DNA of 64,000 nucleotides from JBGPEQ01 sp050180895 (lineage in GTDB: Bacteria > Pseudomonadota > Alphaproteobacteria > Dongiales > Dongiaceae): NCBI GenBank assembly GCA_050180895.1, contig JBFXDS010000002.1:434001-498000 (forward strand). The letters are read 5' to 3'. Below are positions 35,775-47,785 of the stretch, piece after piece. The notes below the pieces were generated by a model, which had not been told where the DNA came from, did not search any database, and saw nothing but the letters and a program-made list of their open reading frames with translations. The stretch's first letter is position 1. Each line of letters starts with the position of its first letter. Position numbers and translations under genes: made by a program.

Positions 35775-36350
35775 TCATTCCCTCGCTTCGACGGGCGCGT
35801 CGCGGCGACCCAGGATCTCGCTGACCTTCTTGCCGCGGCGCGCGGCCACGGCGCGCGGCGAGGTGCTGCGTTCGAGCGCGGCAAAGGCGGCCTTGACCAT
35901 GTTGTGGGGGTTGGAGGTTCCGACCGACTTGGCGACGACGTCGTGGACGCCCAGCGCTTCGAAGATGGCGCGCACCGGCCCGCCGGCGATGATGCCGGTT
36001 CCCGCCTCGGCGACGCGGAAGACCACGCGCCCGGCGCCGAAATGCCCGGTCACGTCATGATGCAGCGTGCGGCCCTCGCGCAGCGGCACCCGGATCATGC
36101 CGCGCTTGGCCTGTTCGGTCGCCTTGCGGATGGCCTCCGGCACTTCGCGCGCCTTGCCGGCGCCATGACCGACCCGGCCCTTGCCGTCGCCGACGACGAC
36201 CAGGGCGGCGAAACCGAACCTGCGGCCGCCCTTCACCACCTTGGCGACGCGGTTGATGCTGACGAGCTTTTCAATCAGCTCGGCATCCTCGCGGGAGCGG
36301 TCTCTCTCGCGGTCGCGCTCGCGGCGTTCGGACTTCGGGCCTCGTGCCAT
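35775..36350 (-). CDS. rpsE: 30S ribosomal protein S5
   Basis: 191 residues, longer than the 166 of E. coli through a charged N-terminal run of ~20 residues (RRERDRERDRSRED). The core shows LVSINRVAKVVKGGRRFGFA, VVGDGKGRVGHGAGKAREVP and GGPVRAIFEALGVHDVVAKS. S5 shapes the decoding-site helix 34 region and mRNA entry. Confidence 0.97.
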   Translation of the reverse strand: MARGPKSERRERDRERDRSREDAELIEKLVSINRVAKVVKGGRRFGFAALVVVGDGKGRVGHGAGKAREVPEAIRKATEQAKRGMIRVPLREGRTLHHDVTGHFGAGRVVFRVAEAGTGIIAGGPVRAIFEALGVHDVVAKSVGTSNPHNMVKAAFAALERSTSPRAVAARRGKKVSEILGRRDAPVEARE

Positions 36351-36361
36351 GAATGTATCCT

Positions 36362-36724
36362 CTAGAACTGCAAGCCGCCCTCTCGGGCGGCCTCGGCCAG
36401 GGCCTTGACCCGGCCGTGGAAAAGATAGCCGCCGCGGTCGAAGACGACCTGCTTCACGCCGGCGGCGATCGCCCGCTCGGCGATGAGCTTGCCGACTTCC
36501 TTGGCGGCGACGATATCGGCACCGGTCTTGAGCTTGCCGTGCAGGCTCTTGTCGACCGTCGAGGCGGCGGCCATGGTGGCGCCTTTCGAGTCGTCGATGA
36601 CCTGCGCGTAGATGTGCTTGCTCGACCGGAACACGGTCAGCCGCGGCCGCTCCGCGGCCTTGCGGCGAATCTGCGTCCGCGCGCGGCGCTTGCGGCGGGC
36701 GAAGAGGTCCTTCACGTTCGACAT
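36362..36724 (-). CDS. rplR: 50S ribosomal protein L18
   Basis: 120 residues; binds 5S rRNA with L5. ARTQIRRKAAERPRLTVFRS, HIYAQVIDDSKG and FDRGGYLFHGRVKALAEAAR EGGLQF are diagnostic. Confidence 0.97.
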   Translation of the reverse strand: MSNVKDLFARRKRRARTQIRRKAAERPRLTVFRSSKHIYAQVIDDSKGATMAAASTVDKSLHGKLKTGADIVAAKEVGKLIAERAIAAGVKQVVFDRGGYLFHGRVKALAEAAREGGLQF

Positions 36725-36729
36725 GGGCG

Positions 36730-37263
36730 CTACTTCTTCTTGCCTTCCTTGCGAAGGATCGTTTCGGTGTCGTACTTGATGCCCTTGCCCTTGTAGGGTT
36801 CGGGGCCGCGGAACGCACGGATCTCGGCGGCGATCTGGCCGACTTGCTGCTTGCTGCGGCCGCTGATGGCGATCGATGTCGGCTTCTCGCACTTGATCGT
36901 CACGTCGTCGGGGATCGGGAACACGACGTCGTGGCTATAGCCCAGCTGCAGCTGGAGAGTCTTGCCCTGCACCGCCGCACGATAGCCGACGCCGTTGATC
37001 TCCAGGTTCTTCTGGAAGCCCTTCGAAACGCCGGTGACCATGTTGCGGACCAGGTTGCGCGTCGTGCCCCACACCATCCGCGCCTGCTTCGAATCGCCCA
37101 CCGGCTTGAAGACGACCTGGTCGCCCTCGACCTTTGCCTCGACCTGGTCGCTGACGTCGATCTGCAGCTCGCCCAACTTGCCCTTGGCCGAGAGCGTCCG
37201 TCCGCTGAGCTGAATGGTGACGCCGGCCGGGATGGCGACCGGCGACTTGCCTACGCGGGACAT
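36730..37263 (-). CDS. rplF: 50S ribosomal protein L6
   Basis: 177 residues; sits near the factor-binding centre. SRVGKSPVAIPAGVTI, NMVTGVSKGFQKNLEINGVG YRA and the C-terminal GPEPYKGKGIKYDTETI are typical. An open frame extends upstream, but ATG 37263 is the conserved start. Confidence 0.97.
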   Translation of the reverse strand: MSRVGKSPVAIPAGVTIQLSGRTLSAKGKLGELQIDVSDQVEAKVEGDQVVFKPVGDSKQARMVWGTTRNLVRNMVTGVSKGFQKNLEINGVGYRAAVQGKTLQLQLGYSHDVVFPIPDDVTIKCEKPTSIAISGRSKQQVGQIAAEIRAFRGPEPYKGKGIKYDTETILRKEGKKK

Positions 37264-37273
37264 CGTTCGGCCC

Positions 37274-37672
37274 TCAATACACGCGACACAGGACCTCGCC
37301 GCCGACATTGGCGGCGCGGGCCTCGTTGTCGGACATGACGCCGCGTGGCGTCGACAGGATCGAGATGCCGAGGCCGTTGTAGACGCGCGGCAGATCGGCG
37401 ATCTTGGAATAGACACGGCGGCCCGGCTTCGATATGCGGCTGATCTCGCGGATCACCGGCGTGCCCTCGTTGTACTTGAGCTCGATCTTGAATGCGGACC
37501 CGCTGCCGCCGCCGTTGGCCGGCGCGTAGTCGCGGATATAACCCTCACGCTTCAGCACCTCGAGCACGTTCGCCCGCAGCTTCGACGCCGGGCAGGACAC
37601 GTTCGACATGCCCGCCCGCTGCCCGTTGCGGATGCGCGTCAACATGTCGCCGAGTGGGTCGGTCATCGCCAT
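37274..37672 (-). CDS. rpsH: 30S ribosomal protein S8
   Basis: 132 residues; binds central 16S rRNA and in E. coli represses the spc operon. TDPLGDMLTRIRNGQRAGM, SKLRANVLEVLKREGYI and ILSTPRGVMSDNEARAANVG GEVLCRVY identify it. Confidence 0.98.
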   Translation of the reverse strand: MAMTDPLGDMLTRIRNGQRAGMSNVSCPASKLRANVLEVLKREGYIRDYAPANGGGSGSAFKIELKYNEGTPVIREISRISKPGRRVYSKIADLPRVYNGLGISILSTPRGVMSDNEARAANVGGEVLCRVY

Positions 37673-37688
37673 TTCCCACTGCCCTCCT

Positions 37689-37994
37689 TTACCAACTCGA
37701 CTTGACCATGCCAGGAATCTGGCCGGTCGACGCCAATTCGCGCAGAGCGATGCGCGACAGCTTGAACTTGTTGTAGACGCCGCGCGATCGCCCGGTAAGC
37801 TCGCAACGGTTGTGTTGCCGCACCGGCGACGCGTTCCTCGGCACCTCCGACAGCTTGAGCCGCGCCGCGAAGCGTTGTTCGGGCGCCAGCGACTCGTCGT
37901 TCGCGATGGCTTTCAGGCGTGTCCGCCGGCCGGCGAATTTCTTCGCCAGGCGGATCCGCTTCTTGTTCCGTTCGATGGAACTCGTCTTCGCCAT
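37689..37994 (-). CDS. rpsN: 30S ribosomal protein S14, long zinc-free form
   Basis: 101 residues without CxxC pairs, i.e. the C-minus version. RNKKRIRLAKKFAGRRTRLK, RNASPVRQHNRCELTGRSRG and the ending GQIPGMVKSSW are diagnostic. Confidence 0.97.
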   Translation of the reverse strand: MAKTSSIERNKKRIRLAKKFAGRRTRLKAIANDESLAPEQRFAARLKLSEVPRNASPVRQHNRCELTGRSRGVYNKFKLSRIALRELASTGQIPGMVKSSW

Positions 37995-38014
37995 GTCCTT
38001 CTTCTCCAGCGACC

Positions 38015-38554
38015 TTAATTCACGAATGGCATATCGAAGCCCTTGAGCAGGGCCTTGGCCTCGGCATTGGTCTTGGCCGTCGTGCAGATCACGATATCCA
38101 TGCCGCGGACCGAATCGGTCTTGTCGTAGTCGATCTCCGGAAAGACGATCTGCTCCTTGAGGCCGAGAGCGTAGTTGCCGCGCCCGTCGAAGCTGCGGCC
38201 GCTGACGCCGCGGAAGTCGCGGACCCGCGGCAGCGCCACGCTGATGAGCCGATCGAGGAACTCGAACATGCGGTCGCGGCGCAGCGTGACCTTGCAGCCG
38301 ATGCTGAGGCCGGCGCGCAGCTTGAAGTTCGCGATCGACTTGCGCGACTTGATGACGAGCGGCTTCTGGCCGGAGATGGCCGTCAGGTCCGAGACCGCCG
38401 CCTGCAGCTTCTTCTGGTCCTGTGTCGCCTCGCCCACGCCCATGTTGATGACGATCTTGTCCAGCCTCGGAACCTCCATCGGATTCTTGTAGCTGAACTC
38501 CTTCATCAGCGCCGGGCGAATGACGGTCTCATAGCGCTCATGCAGTCGTGTCAT
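38015..38554 (-). CDS. rplE: 50S ribosomal protein L5
   Basis: 179 residues; 5S rRNA and P-site tRNA contact. LDKIVINMGVGEATQDQKKL, GQKPLVIKSRKSIANFKLR, GRGNYALGLKEQIVFPEI and GMDIVICTTAKTNAEAKALL are the family motifs. Confidence 0.98.
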   Translation of the reverse strand: MTRLHERYETVIRPALMKEFSYKNPMEVPRLDKIVINMGVGEATQDQKKLQAAVSDLTAISGQKPLVIKSRKSIANFKLRAGLSIGCKVTLRRDRMFEFLDRLISVALPRVRDFRGVSGRSFDGRGNYALGLKEQIVFPEIDYDKTDSVRGMDIVICTTAKTNAEAKALLKGFDMPFVN

Positions 38555-38564
38555 GGTCCACCGC

Positions 38565-38888
38565 CTACAGATCGATCGCTTCGCCGGATCGGCGCGCCAC
38601 GCGTACCTTGCGGCCGCCCTCCAGGATCTTGAAGCCGACGCGCGTGGGCTTCCCGCTCTTGGGGTCGACGTGGGCAACGTTCGAGATGTGAATCGACGCC
38701 TCCTTGTCGATGATGCCGCCCGGGTTTCCCGCCGACGGCTTCGTATGCCGCTTGATCATGTTGACGCCCTGCACCAGGACCCGCGCCTCGTCGCGCAGGA
38801 TCCGCAGCACCTGGCCGGTCTTGCCCTTCTCCTTGCCGGTCGTGACGATCACCTTGTCGCCTTTCCGGATCTTGAATTTTGCTGCCAT
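38565..38888 (-). CDS. rplX: 50S ribosomal protein L24
   Basis: 107 residues with a KOW motif (KIRKGDKVIVTTGKEKGKTG QVLRI) and VNMIKRHTKPSAGNPGGIID KEASIHISNVA. An assembly initiator. ATG 38888 precedes MAAKFKIRKG. Confidence 0.97.
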   Translation of the reverse strand: MAAKFKIRKGDKVIVTTGKEKGKTGQVLRILRDEARVLVQGVNMIKRHTKPSAGNPGGIIDKEASIHISNVAHVDPKSGKPTRVGFKILEGGRKVRVARRSGEAIDL

Positions 38889-38921
38889 CGCCCGCACCCT
38901 TGCCCTTCGCTCGCCCGTCGC

Positions 38922-39290
38922 CTACAGCACTTCGGGCGCCAGCGAGATGATCTTCATGAAGTTCTTGGACCGCAGCTCGCGCGTCACCGGCCCGAAGATG
39001 CGGGTGCCGATCGGCTCGCCCTGCTTGTTGATCAGCACGGCCGCGTTCCGGTCGAACCGGATCGAGCTGCCGTCGGAGCGCCGGATCTCCTTGGCCGTCC
39101 GCACGATCACCGCCTGGTGGACGTCGCCTTTCTTCACGCGGCCGCGCGGGATCGCCTCCTTGATCGAGACGACGATCACGTCGCCGACCGTGGCGTACTT
39201 CCGCTTCGAGCCGCCCAGGACCTTGATGCACTGGACGCGCCGCGCGCCGGAGTTGTCTGCCACTTCCAGGTTGGTTTGCATCTGGATCAT
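38922..39290 (-). CDS. rplN: 50S ribosomal protein L14
   Basis: 122 residues. MIQMQTNLEVADNSGARRVQ, VGDVIVVSIKEAIPRGRVKK and the C-terminal FGPVTRELRSKNFMKIISLA PEVL are diagnostic. Lies at the subunit interface. Confidence 0.98.
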   Translation of the reverse strand: MIQMQTNLEVADNSGARRVQCIKVLGGSKRKYATVGDVIVVSIKEAIPRGRVKKGDVHQAVIVRTAKEIRRSDGSSIRFDRNAAVLINKQGEPIGTRIFGPVTRELRSKNFMKIISLAPEVL

Positions 39291-39305
39291 GACCGCGATC
39301 CCTTC

Positions 39306-39554
39306 CTAGCTCGCCGCTGACTCGGCGTCGCTGATGACCTCCCAGCGCTTGCGCTTGGAGATCGGCGCGCATTCGCGGATGCGCACGGTTTCGCCGACCT
39401 TGTGGACGTTGCCCTCGTCATGCGCCGCGTACTTCTTGGTGCGGCGGACGAACTTCTTGTAGATCGGGTGCATGACGCGTCGCTCGACCTGGACGACGAT
39501 CGTCTTGTTCATCTTGTCGCTGACCACGACGCCCTGAAGGATTCGCTTCGGCAT
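39306..39554 (-). CDS. rpsQ: 30S ribosomal protein S17
   Basis: 82 residues. GVVVSDKMNKTIVVQVERRV, HPIYKKFVRRTKKYAAHDE and GETVRIRECAPISKRKRWEV identify S17. Confidence 0.98.
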   Translation of the reverse strand: MPKRILQGVVVSDKMNKTIVVQVERRVMHPIYKKFVRRTKKYAAHDEGNVHKVGETVRIRECAPISKRKRWEVISDAESAAS

Positions 39555-39566
39555 TTCCGCCCACTC

Positions 39567-39764
39567 CTACGACGCGGCTCGCGCCGTTTCATTCAGCAAG
39601 GTCTGGATGCGCGCGATGTCGCGGCGCACGTGGCGCATCCGCGCCGTGTTCTCGAGCTGACCGCCGGCCTTGCGGAAACGCAGGTTGAACGCTTCCTTCT
39701 TCAGCGCCGTCAGCTCGGTCCGGAGCTGATCCTTGGTCTTGGTGCGCAGATCCTGGATCTTCAT
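39567..39764 (-). CDS. rpmC: 50S ribosomal protein L29
   Basis: 65 residues, two-helix hairpin at the tunnel exit where SRP and trigger factor dock. LTALKKEAFNLRFRKAGGQL and VRRDIARIQTLLNE are typical. Starts three bases after the rplP stop. Confidence 0.97.
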   Translation of the reverse strand: MKIQDLRTKTKDQLRTELTALKKEAFNLRFRKAGGQLENTARMRHVRRDIARIQTLLNETARAAS

Positions 39765-39767
39765 GAC

Positions 39768-40187
39768 TCAGTGCCCCTCGCCCAGGCGCGTGACGAAGCG
39801 CGTCTTCACCGACAGCTTGGCGGCGGCGAGCGCGAAGGCCTCCTCGGCGATGCCGCGGGGCACGCCGTCGATCTCGAACACGATCCGGCCGGGGTGGATG
39901 CGGCACACCCAGTACTCCGGCGTGCCCTTGCCGCTGCCCATGCGCACTTCCGCCGGCTTCCGCGACACCGGAACGTCCGGGAAGACCCGGATCCAGACGC
40001 GGCCGACGCGCTTCAGATGGCGGGTGACCGCCCGGCGGGCCGCCTCGATCTGGCGCGCCGTGATCCGCCCGGGTTCGGTGGCCTTGAGGCCGTAGGCGCC
40101 GAAGTTCAGCGTGAAGCCGCCCTTGGCGGCCCCGTGGATGCGGCCCTTGTGCGCCTTTCGGTATTTCGTTCGGCTTGGTTGAAGCAT
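39768..40187 (-). CDS. rplP: 50S ribosomal protein L16
   Basis: 139 residues; contacts tRNA acceptor arms near the peptidyl transferase centre. PSRTKYRKAHKGRIHGAAKG, FGAYGLKATEPGRITARQIE AARRA and MGSGKGTPEYWVCRIHPGRI are diagnostic. Confidence 0.98.
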   Translation of the reverse strand: MLQPSRTKYRKAHKGRIHGAAKGGFTLNFGAYGLKATEPGRITARQIEAARRAVTRHLKRVGRVWIRVFPDVPVSRKPAEVRMGSGKGTPEYWVCRIHPGRIVFEIDGVPRGIAEEAFALAAAKLSVKTRFVTRLGEGH

Positions 40188-40220
40188 GTCGTTCGTCCTG
40201 AATTCCCGCGGGCCGCCGCC

Positions 40221-40898
40221 TCAGCGCGTGACCTGCTGCTCCTGCGCTCGCTTGTCCTGGGCCATCGGGTCGTGCGCCAGGATCTCGCCCTTGAAGACCC
40301 AGACCTTGACGCCGCAGGTCCCATAGGTGGTCTTGGCCGTGGCCCGGCCGTAGTCGATGTCGGCGCGCAGGGTATGCAGAGGCACGCGCCCTTCGCGGTA
40401 CCACTCGACGCGCGCGATCTCGGCCCCGCCCAGGCGGCCGCCGCAGTTGATCCGGATGCCGCTGGCGCCCAGCCGCATCGCCGACTGGACGGCGCGCTTC
40501 ATCGCCCGGCGGAACGCGACGCGCCGCTCGAGCTGCTGGGCAATGTTCTCTGCCACCAGCTTGGCGTCGATCTCGGGCTTGCGGATCTCCAGGATGTTGA
40601 GGTGCACCTCGCCGCCCGTCATCTTCTGCAGGTCGTTGCGCAGCTTTTCGATGTCGGCGCCCTTCTTGCCGATGACCACGCCCGGCCGCGCCGTGTGGAT
40701 GGTGATGCGGGCCTTCTTCGTCGGCCGCTCGATGACCACCCGGCTCACGCCGGCCTGGACGAGGCGGTCCTGCAGGTACTTGCGCAGACGCAGATCCTCG
40801 TGCAGCAGGCCCGCATATCCCTTATGGGCGTACCACCGCGAGTCCCAGGTGCGGTTGATGCCGACCCGCAGCCCGACCGGATTGACCTTCTGACCCAT
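40221..40898 (-). CDS. rpsC: 30S ribosomal protein S3
   Basis: 225 residues; mRNA entry-channel helicase component. GQKVNPVGLRVGINRTWDSR, a KH domain around VVIGKKGADIEKLRNDLQKM, and GRLGGAEIARVEWYREGRVP are typical. Only one base separates it from rplV. Confidence 0.98.
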   Translation of the reverse strand: MGQKVNPVGLRVGINRTWDSRWYAHKGYAGLLHEDLRLRKYLQDRLVQAGVSRVVIERPTKKARITIHTARPGVVIGKKGADIEKLRNDLQKMTGGEVHLNILEIRKPEIDAKLVAENIAQQLERRVAFRRAMKRAVQSAMRLGASGIRINCGGRLGGAEIARVEWYREGRVPLHTLRADIDYGRATAKTTYGTCGVKVWVFKGEILAHDPMAQDKRAQEQQVTR

Positions 40899-40899
40899 T

Positions 40900-41280
40900 T
40901 TACTTGCTCTCCTCGCGCTCGCGCACCACCACGGTGAGATTGCTCCAGGGCTTCAGGATGCGCGCACCCCGCCCGCGCGCCCGCGCATGAAAGCGCTTCA
41001 TCACGAAGCTCCGGCCGACCGTGGCTTCCGCGACATAGAGCCGGTCGACGTCCAGTTGATGGTTGTTCTCGGCGTTGGCGATCGCCGCCTGCAGCACGCG
41101 CTTCACCGATCCCGCGATGCGGCGCTTGGAGAATGTCAGCTCCGCCAGGGCCGGTCCTGCATCCTTGCCGCGGATGAGCTCGGCTACGAGGTTCAGCTTG
41201 CGCGGACTGCCGCGCAGCAGGCGGGCCACGGATCTCGCCTCGCTGTCGGCCAACCGGCGCGGCGCCTTCTTCTTGCTCAT
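40900..41280 (-). CDS. rplV: 50S ribosomal protein L22
   Basis: 126 residues; lines the exit tunnel. LRGSPRKLNLVAELIRGKDA, VLQAAIANAENNHQLD and the beta-hairpin region FHARARGRGARILKPWSNLT VVV are seen. Its start overlaps the rpsS stop by four bases. Confidence 0.98.
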   Translation of the reverse strand: MSKKKAPRRLADSEARSVARLLRGSPRKLNLVAELIRGKDAGPALAELTFSKRRIAGSVKRVLQAAIANAENNHQLDVDRLYVAEATVGRSFVMKRFHARARGRGARILKPWSNLTVVVREREESK

Positions 41281-41567
41281 TTCGTCTCGACCTTCTTCGC
41301 CTTCTTGTCGGCGGCGGTGTGGCCATGGAACACGCGGGTCGGCGCGAATTCTCCGAACTTGTGGCCGATCATGTTCTCGGTCACCAGCACCGGCAGGAAC
41401 TTATGGCCGTTGTAGACGCCGAACGTCAGGCCGACGAACTGCGGAATGATCGTCGACCGCCGCGACCAGGTCTTGATCACCTCATTGCGTCCCGATGAGC
41501 GCGACGTCTCCGCCTTCTTCAGCAGATAGCCGTCGATGAACGGACCTTTCCAGACAGAACGGGCCAC
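41277..41567 (-). CDS. rpsS: 30S ribosomal protein S19
   Basis: 96 residues. RSVWKGPFIDGYLLKKAE, TWSRRSTIIPQFVGLTFGVY NGHKF and GHKFGEFAPTRVFHGH are diagnostic head-protein motifs. Confidence 0.98.
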   Translation of the reverse strand: MARSVWKGPFIDGYLLKKAETSRSSGRNEVIKTWSRRSTIIPQFVGLTFGVYNGHKFLPVLVTENMIGHKFGEFAPTRVFHGHTAADKKAKKVETK

Positions 41568-41583
41568 GAGTCCTCGCCCTCCT

Positions 41584-42405
41584 CTACTTCGCCGCGTGGC
41601 GACGGCGCAGGATCATGCCGTCGGTGCGCTTGTTTTGCCGCGTCTTCTTGCCCTTGGTCGAGATGCCCGAGGGCGTGACCCAATGCTTGCCGCCGTTGGT
41701 TCGGCCGCCATGCGGATGATCGACCGGGTTCTTGGCGATGCCGCGGGTGTGCGGGCGGATCCCGAACCAGCGGCTGCGGCCCGCCTTGCCGATGATGATG
41801 TTCTGCTGATCCGGATTCGACACGGCGCCGATCGTCGCCAGGCAATCGAGATGCACCTTGCGCACCTCGCCCGAACCAAGCCGCAGCAGCGCGTAATCGA
41901 TGTCGCGGCCGACGAGCTGGACGTAGGTGCCGGCCGCGCGGGCCAGCTGTCCGCCTTTCATCGGCTTCAATTCGACATTGTGGATGATCGTGCCGACCGG
42001 GATGTTCTTCAGCGGCAGGGCGTTGCCCGGCTTGATGTCCGCGCGCTCGCCCGACACGACCTGATCGCCCACGCGCAGCCGCTGCGGCGCCAGGATGTAG
42101 CTCTGCTCGCCATCCTCGTAGCGGATGAGGGCGATGAACGCGGTTCGGTTGGGGTCATACTCCAGCCGCTCGACCGTGGCCGGCATGTCGAACTTGCGCC
42201 GCTTGAAATCGATGATCCGGATACGGCGCTTGTGGCCGCCGCCGATGCGCGAATTGACCAGGTGTCCGTGGTTGTTTCTTCCGCCAGACTTGCGCTTGCC
42301 GACGGTCAGCGCGCGAACCGGCCGGCCGGCCCACAGTTCCGAACGGTCGACAATGACGAGCTGGCGCTGCGCCGGGGTGGTCGGCTTGAAGGTCTTGAGT
42401 GCCAT
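41584..42405 (-). CDS. rplB: 50S ribosomal protein L2
   Basis: 273 residues; needed for subunit joining and the peptidyl transferase centre. SGGRNNHGHLVNSRIGGGHK, AGTYVQLVGRD and the C-terminal VDHPHGGRTNGGKHWVTPSG (with the essential His) are present. Confidence 0.98.
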   Translation of the reverse strand: MALKTFKPTTPAQRQLVIVDRSELWAGRPVRALTVGKRKSGGRNNHGHLVNSRIGGGHKRRIRIIDFKRRKFDMPATVERLEYDPNRTAFIALIRYEDGEQSYILAPQRLRVGDQVVSGERADIKPGNALPLKNIPVGTIIHNVELKPMKGGQLARAAGTYVQLVGRDIDYALLRLGSGEVRKVHLDCLATIGAVSNPDQQNIIIGKAGRSRWFGIRPHTRGIAKNPVDHPHGGRTNGGKHWVTPSGISTKGKKTRQNKRTDGMILRRRHAAK

Positions 42406-42407
42406 GG

Positions 42408-42728
42408 TCAGACCCCTGTCGTCACGTCGATCGTGTGGCCTTCGACCAAGCTCACGATCGCTTTCTTCACGTCGGGCCGCTTGCCGAGGAAGCCGCGGAA
42501 CCGTTTGGTCTTGCCTTCCAACCGCAGCGTGTTCACGGCCTTGACCTTGACCTTGAACAGGCCTTCGACAGCCGCCTTGATCTCCGGCTTCGTCGCATCC
42601 AGCGGGACGCGGAACGTCACCTGGTTGTGCTGCGAGCCAAGCGTCGATTTCTCCGTCACGACGGGCGAACGGATCAGATCGTACATGCGCAGCTGGCTGA
42701 CGGATGCGACTTGCTTTGCCTTGCTCAT
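42408..42728 (-). CDS. rplW: 50S ribosomal protein L23
   Basis: 106 residues. YDLIRSPVVTEKSTLGSQHN and AAVEGLFKVKVKAVNTLRLE mark L23, the main docking site for trigger factor and SRP at the tunnel exit. Overlaps the rplD stop by four bases. Confidence 0.97.
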   Translation of the reverse strand: MSKAKQVASVSQLRMYDLIRSPVVTEKSTLGSQHNQVTFRVPLDATKPEIKAAVEGLFKVKVKAVNTLRLEGKTKRFRGFLGKRPDVKKAIVSLVEGHTIDVTTGV

Positions 42729-43345
42729 TTCAGTCGCGCCTCCAGATGATGCACCGCGTCCTTGGTAAGGACCAGGGTATCGCGCCGCAGGATGTCATAG
42801 ACGTTGGCGCCCTGCTGCGGCAGGACGTCCAGATTGGGAAGATTCACGGCGGCCCGCAGGAAGCCGGCATCGACGGTCGGGCCGTCGATGATCAGGGCCG
42901 ACGTCCAACCGAGCTTGCTCAGCTTCTTGGCCAGATCCTTCGTCTTCACCGTCTTGATCTTCGCCTCGTCGATGACGATCAACCGGCCGTCGGCCTGCTT
43001 GCTCGACAGCGCCGTCTTCAGCGCGAGCTTGCGGACCTTCTTCGGCAGCTCGGTCGCATGGCTGCGGACGACAGGCCCGAAGATCCGCGCGCCGCCGCGG
43101 AACTGCGGCGAGCGCAGGCTGCCCTGGCGTGCGTGACCCGTGCCCTTCTGCCGGTAGGGCTTCTTGGTCGTCCCGCGGATCTCGCTGACGCCCTTGGTCT
43201 TGTGAGTGCCGGCGCGTCGCTTGTTGAGCTGCCAGTTGACGGCCCGCGCCAGGATATCCTTGCGCACGGGCAGCGCGAACACATCGTCGGCGAGATCGAT
43301 CTCGCCCACCTGTTTGTTGTCCAGGTTGGTTACCGCGCACTTCAT
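42725..43345 (-). CDS. rplD: 50S ribosomal protein L4
   Basis: 206 residues. RGTTKKPYRQKGTGHARQGS with the tunnel loop RSPQFRGGARIFGP and LALKTALSSKQADGRLIVID identify L4, which in E. coli also represses the S10 operon. Overlaps rplC by four bases. Confidence 0.98.
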   Translation of the reverse strand: MKCAVTNLDNKQVGEIDLADDVFALPVRKDILARAVNWQLNKRRAGTHKTKGVSEIRGTTKKPYRQKGTGHARQGSLRSPQFRGGARIFGPVVRSHATELPKKVRKLALKTALSSKQADGRLIVIDEAKIKTVKTKDLAKKLSKLGWTSALIIDGPTVDAGFLRAAVNLPNLDVLPQQGANVYDILRRDTLVLTKDAVHHLEARLK

Positions 43346-44058
43346 GGCGCCTGGTCCTTCTTCTCCTCGGTGCCGGCGGCAGCGCCGGCACGCAGGGCCG
43401 CGGGGAAGGGCACGTCCTTCGGCAGCTTGCGCTTCACCGCGTCGCGCACGAGCACATAGCCGCCGTCGGCTCCCGGCACCGCACCGCGGATCATGATGAG
43501 GCCCTGATCGGCATCGGTAGCGACGACCTTGAGGTTCAGCGTGGTGACGCGTTCGACGCCCAGGTGGCCCGCCATCTTCTTGTTCGGGAACGTGCGGCCC
43601 GGGTCCTGGCGATTGCCGGTCGAGCCGTGGCTGCGGTGCGAGATGGAGACGCCGTGCGTCGCCCGCAAGCCGCCGAAATTCCAGCGCTTCATCGATCCGG
43701 CGAAGCCCTTGCCGATGGTGATTCCGGTAACGTCGACGAACTGGCCCGGGATGAAGTGGTTGGCGGCCAGTTCGGCGCCCGGCTCGAGCACGGCGTCGGG
43801 CGTGACGCGGAACTCGGCCAGCTTGCGTTTCGGCTCGACCTTCGCCTTGGCGAAGTGCCCGCGCATCGCTTTGGTCGTGTTCCGTGCCTTGGCCTTGCCG
43901 ACGCCGAGCTGCACGGCCGAGTAGCCGTCGCGCTCGATCGTCCGGACGGCGACGACCTCGCATCGGTCGACCTTGAGCACGGTGACCGGCACATGCGCTC
44001 CCTCCTCGTTGAAGAGGCGCGACATGCCCAGCTTCTGCGCGATCAATCCGGTACGCAT
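43342..44058 (-). CDS. rplC: 50S ribosomal protein L3
   Basis: 238 residues. MRTGLIAQKLGMSRLFNEEG, FVDVTGITIGKGFAGSMKRW, THGVSISHRSHGSTGNRQDP and KMAGHLGVERVTT are the family motifs; the middle loop reaches the peptidyl transferase centre. ATG 44058 is preferred to an in-frame TTG two codons earlier. The C-terminal ~20 residues are low complexity. Confidence 0.97.
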   Translation of the reverse strand: MRTGLIAQKLGMSRLFNEEGAHVPVTVLKVDRCEVVAVRTIERDGYSAVQLGVGKAKARNTTKAMRGHFAKAKVEPKRKLAEFRVTPDAVLEPGAELAANHFIPGQFVDVTGITIGKGFAGSMKRWNFGGLRATHGVSISHRSHGSTGNRQDPGRTFPNKKMAGHLGVERVTTLNLKVVATDADQGLIMIRGAVPGADGGYVLVRDAVKRKLPKDVPFPAALRAGAAAGTEEKKDQAP

Positions 44059-44075
44059 GACCAACGCTCCCGACT

Positions 44076-44390
44076 CTAGTTCTTCAGCTTGATCTCGACG
44101 TCCACGCCGGCCGCGAGATCGAGCTTCATCAGGGCATCGACCGTTTGTGGAGTCGGGTCGACGATGTCGAGCAGGCGCTTATGAGTCCGGATCTCGAACT
44201 GTTCGCGACTCTTCTTGTCGACATGGGGCGACCGGTTGACCGTGAACCTCTCGATCCGCGTCGGCAGTGGAATCGGGCCGCGGACCTGGGCGCCGGTCCG
44301 CTTGGCCGTGTTCACGATCTCGCTCGTCGACTGGTCGAGCACGCGATGATCGAACGCCTTGAGGCGTATGCGAATATGTTGGCTCTCCAT
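44076..44390 (-). CDS. rpsJ: 30S ribosomal protein S10
   Basis: 104 residues. IRIRLKAFDHRVLDQSTSEI, GPIPLPTRIERFTVNRSPHV DKKSREQFEIRTHKR are diagnostic. S10 also forms the NusB-S10 antitermination module. It follows tuf by 51 bases. Confidence 0.98.
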   Translation of the reverse strand: MESQHIRIRLKAFDHRVLDQSTSEIVNTAKRTGAQVRGPIPLPTRIERFTVNRSPHVDKKSREQFEIRTHKRLLDIVDPTPQTVDALMKLDLAAGVDVEIKLKN

Positions 44391-44441
44391 GATCGACGTC
44401 CGTTTGCTCCAAGCGGCTGGAATTGTTGCGGTACTGTTGGA

Positions 44442-45632
<1,191 letters not shown>

Positions 45633-45675
45633 TGACTTCTTCTCCGTCCCTCTTTCTGTCCCGCCGGCGCCGGCG

Positions 45676-47754
<2,079 letters not shown>

Positions 47755-47785
47755 GGCGTCGGCCCTTTCGCGAGTCCCGTCGTGC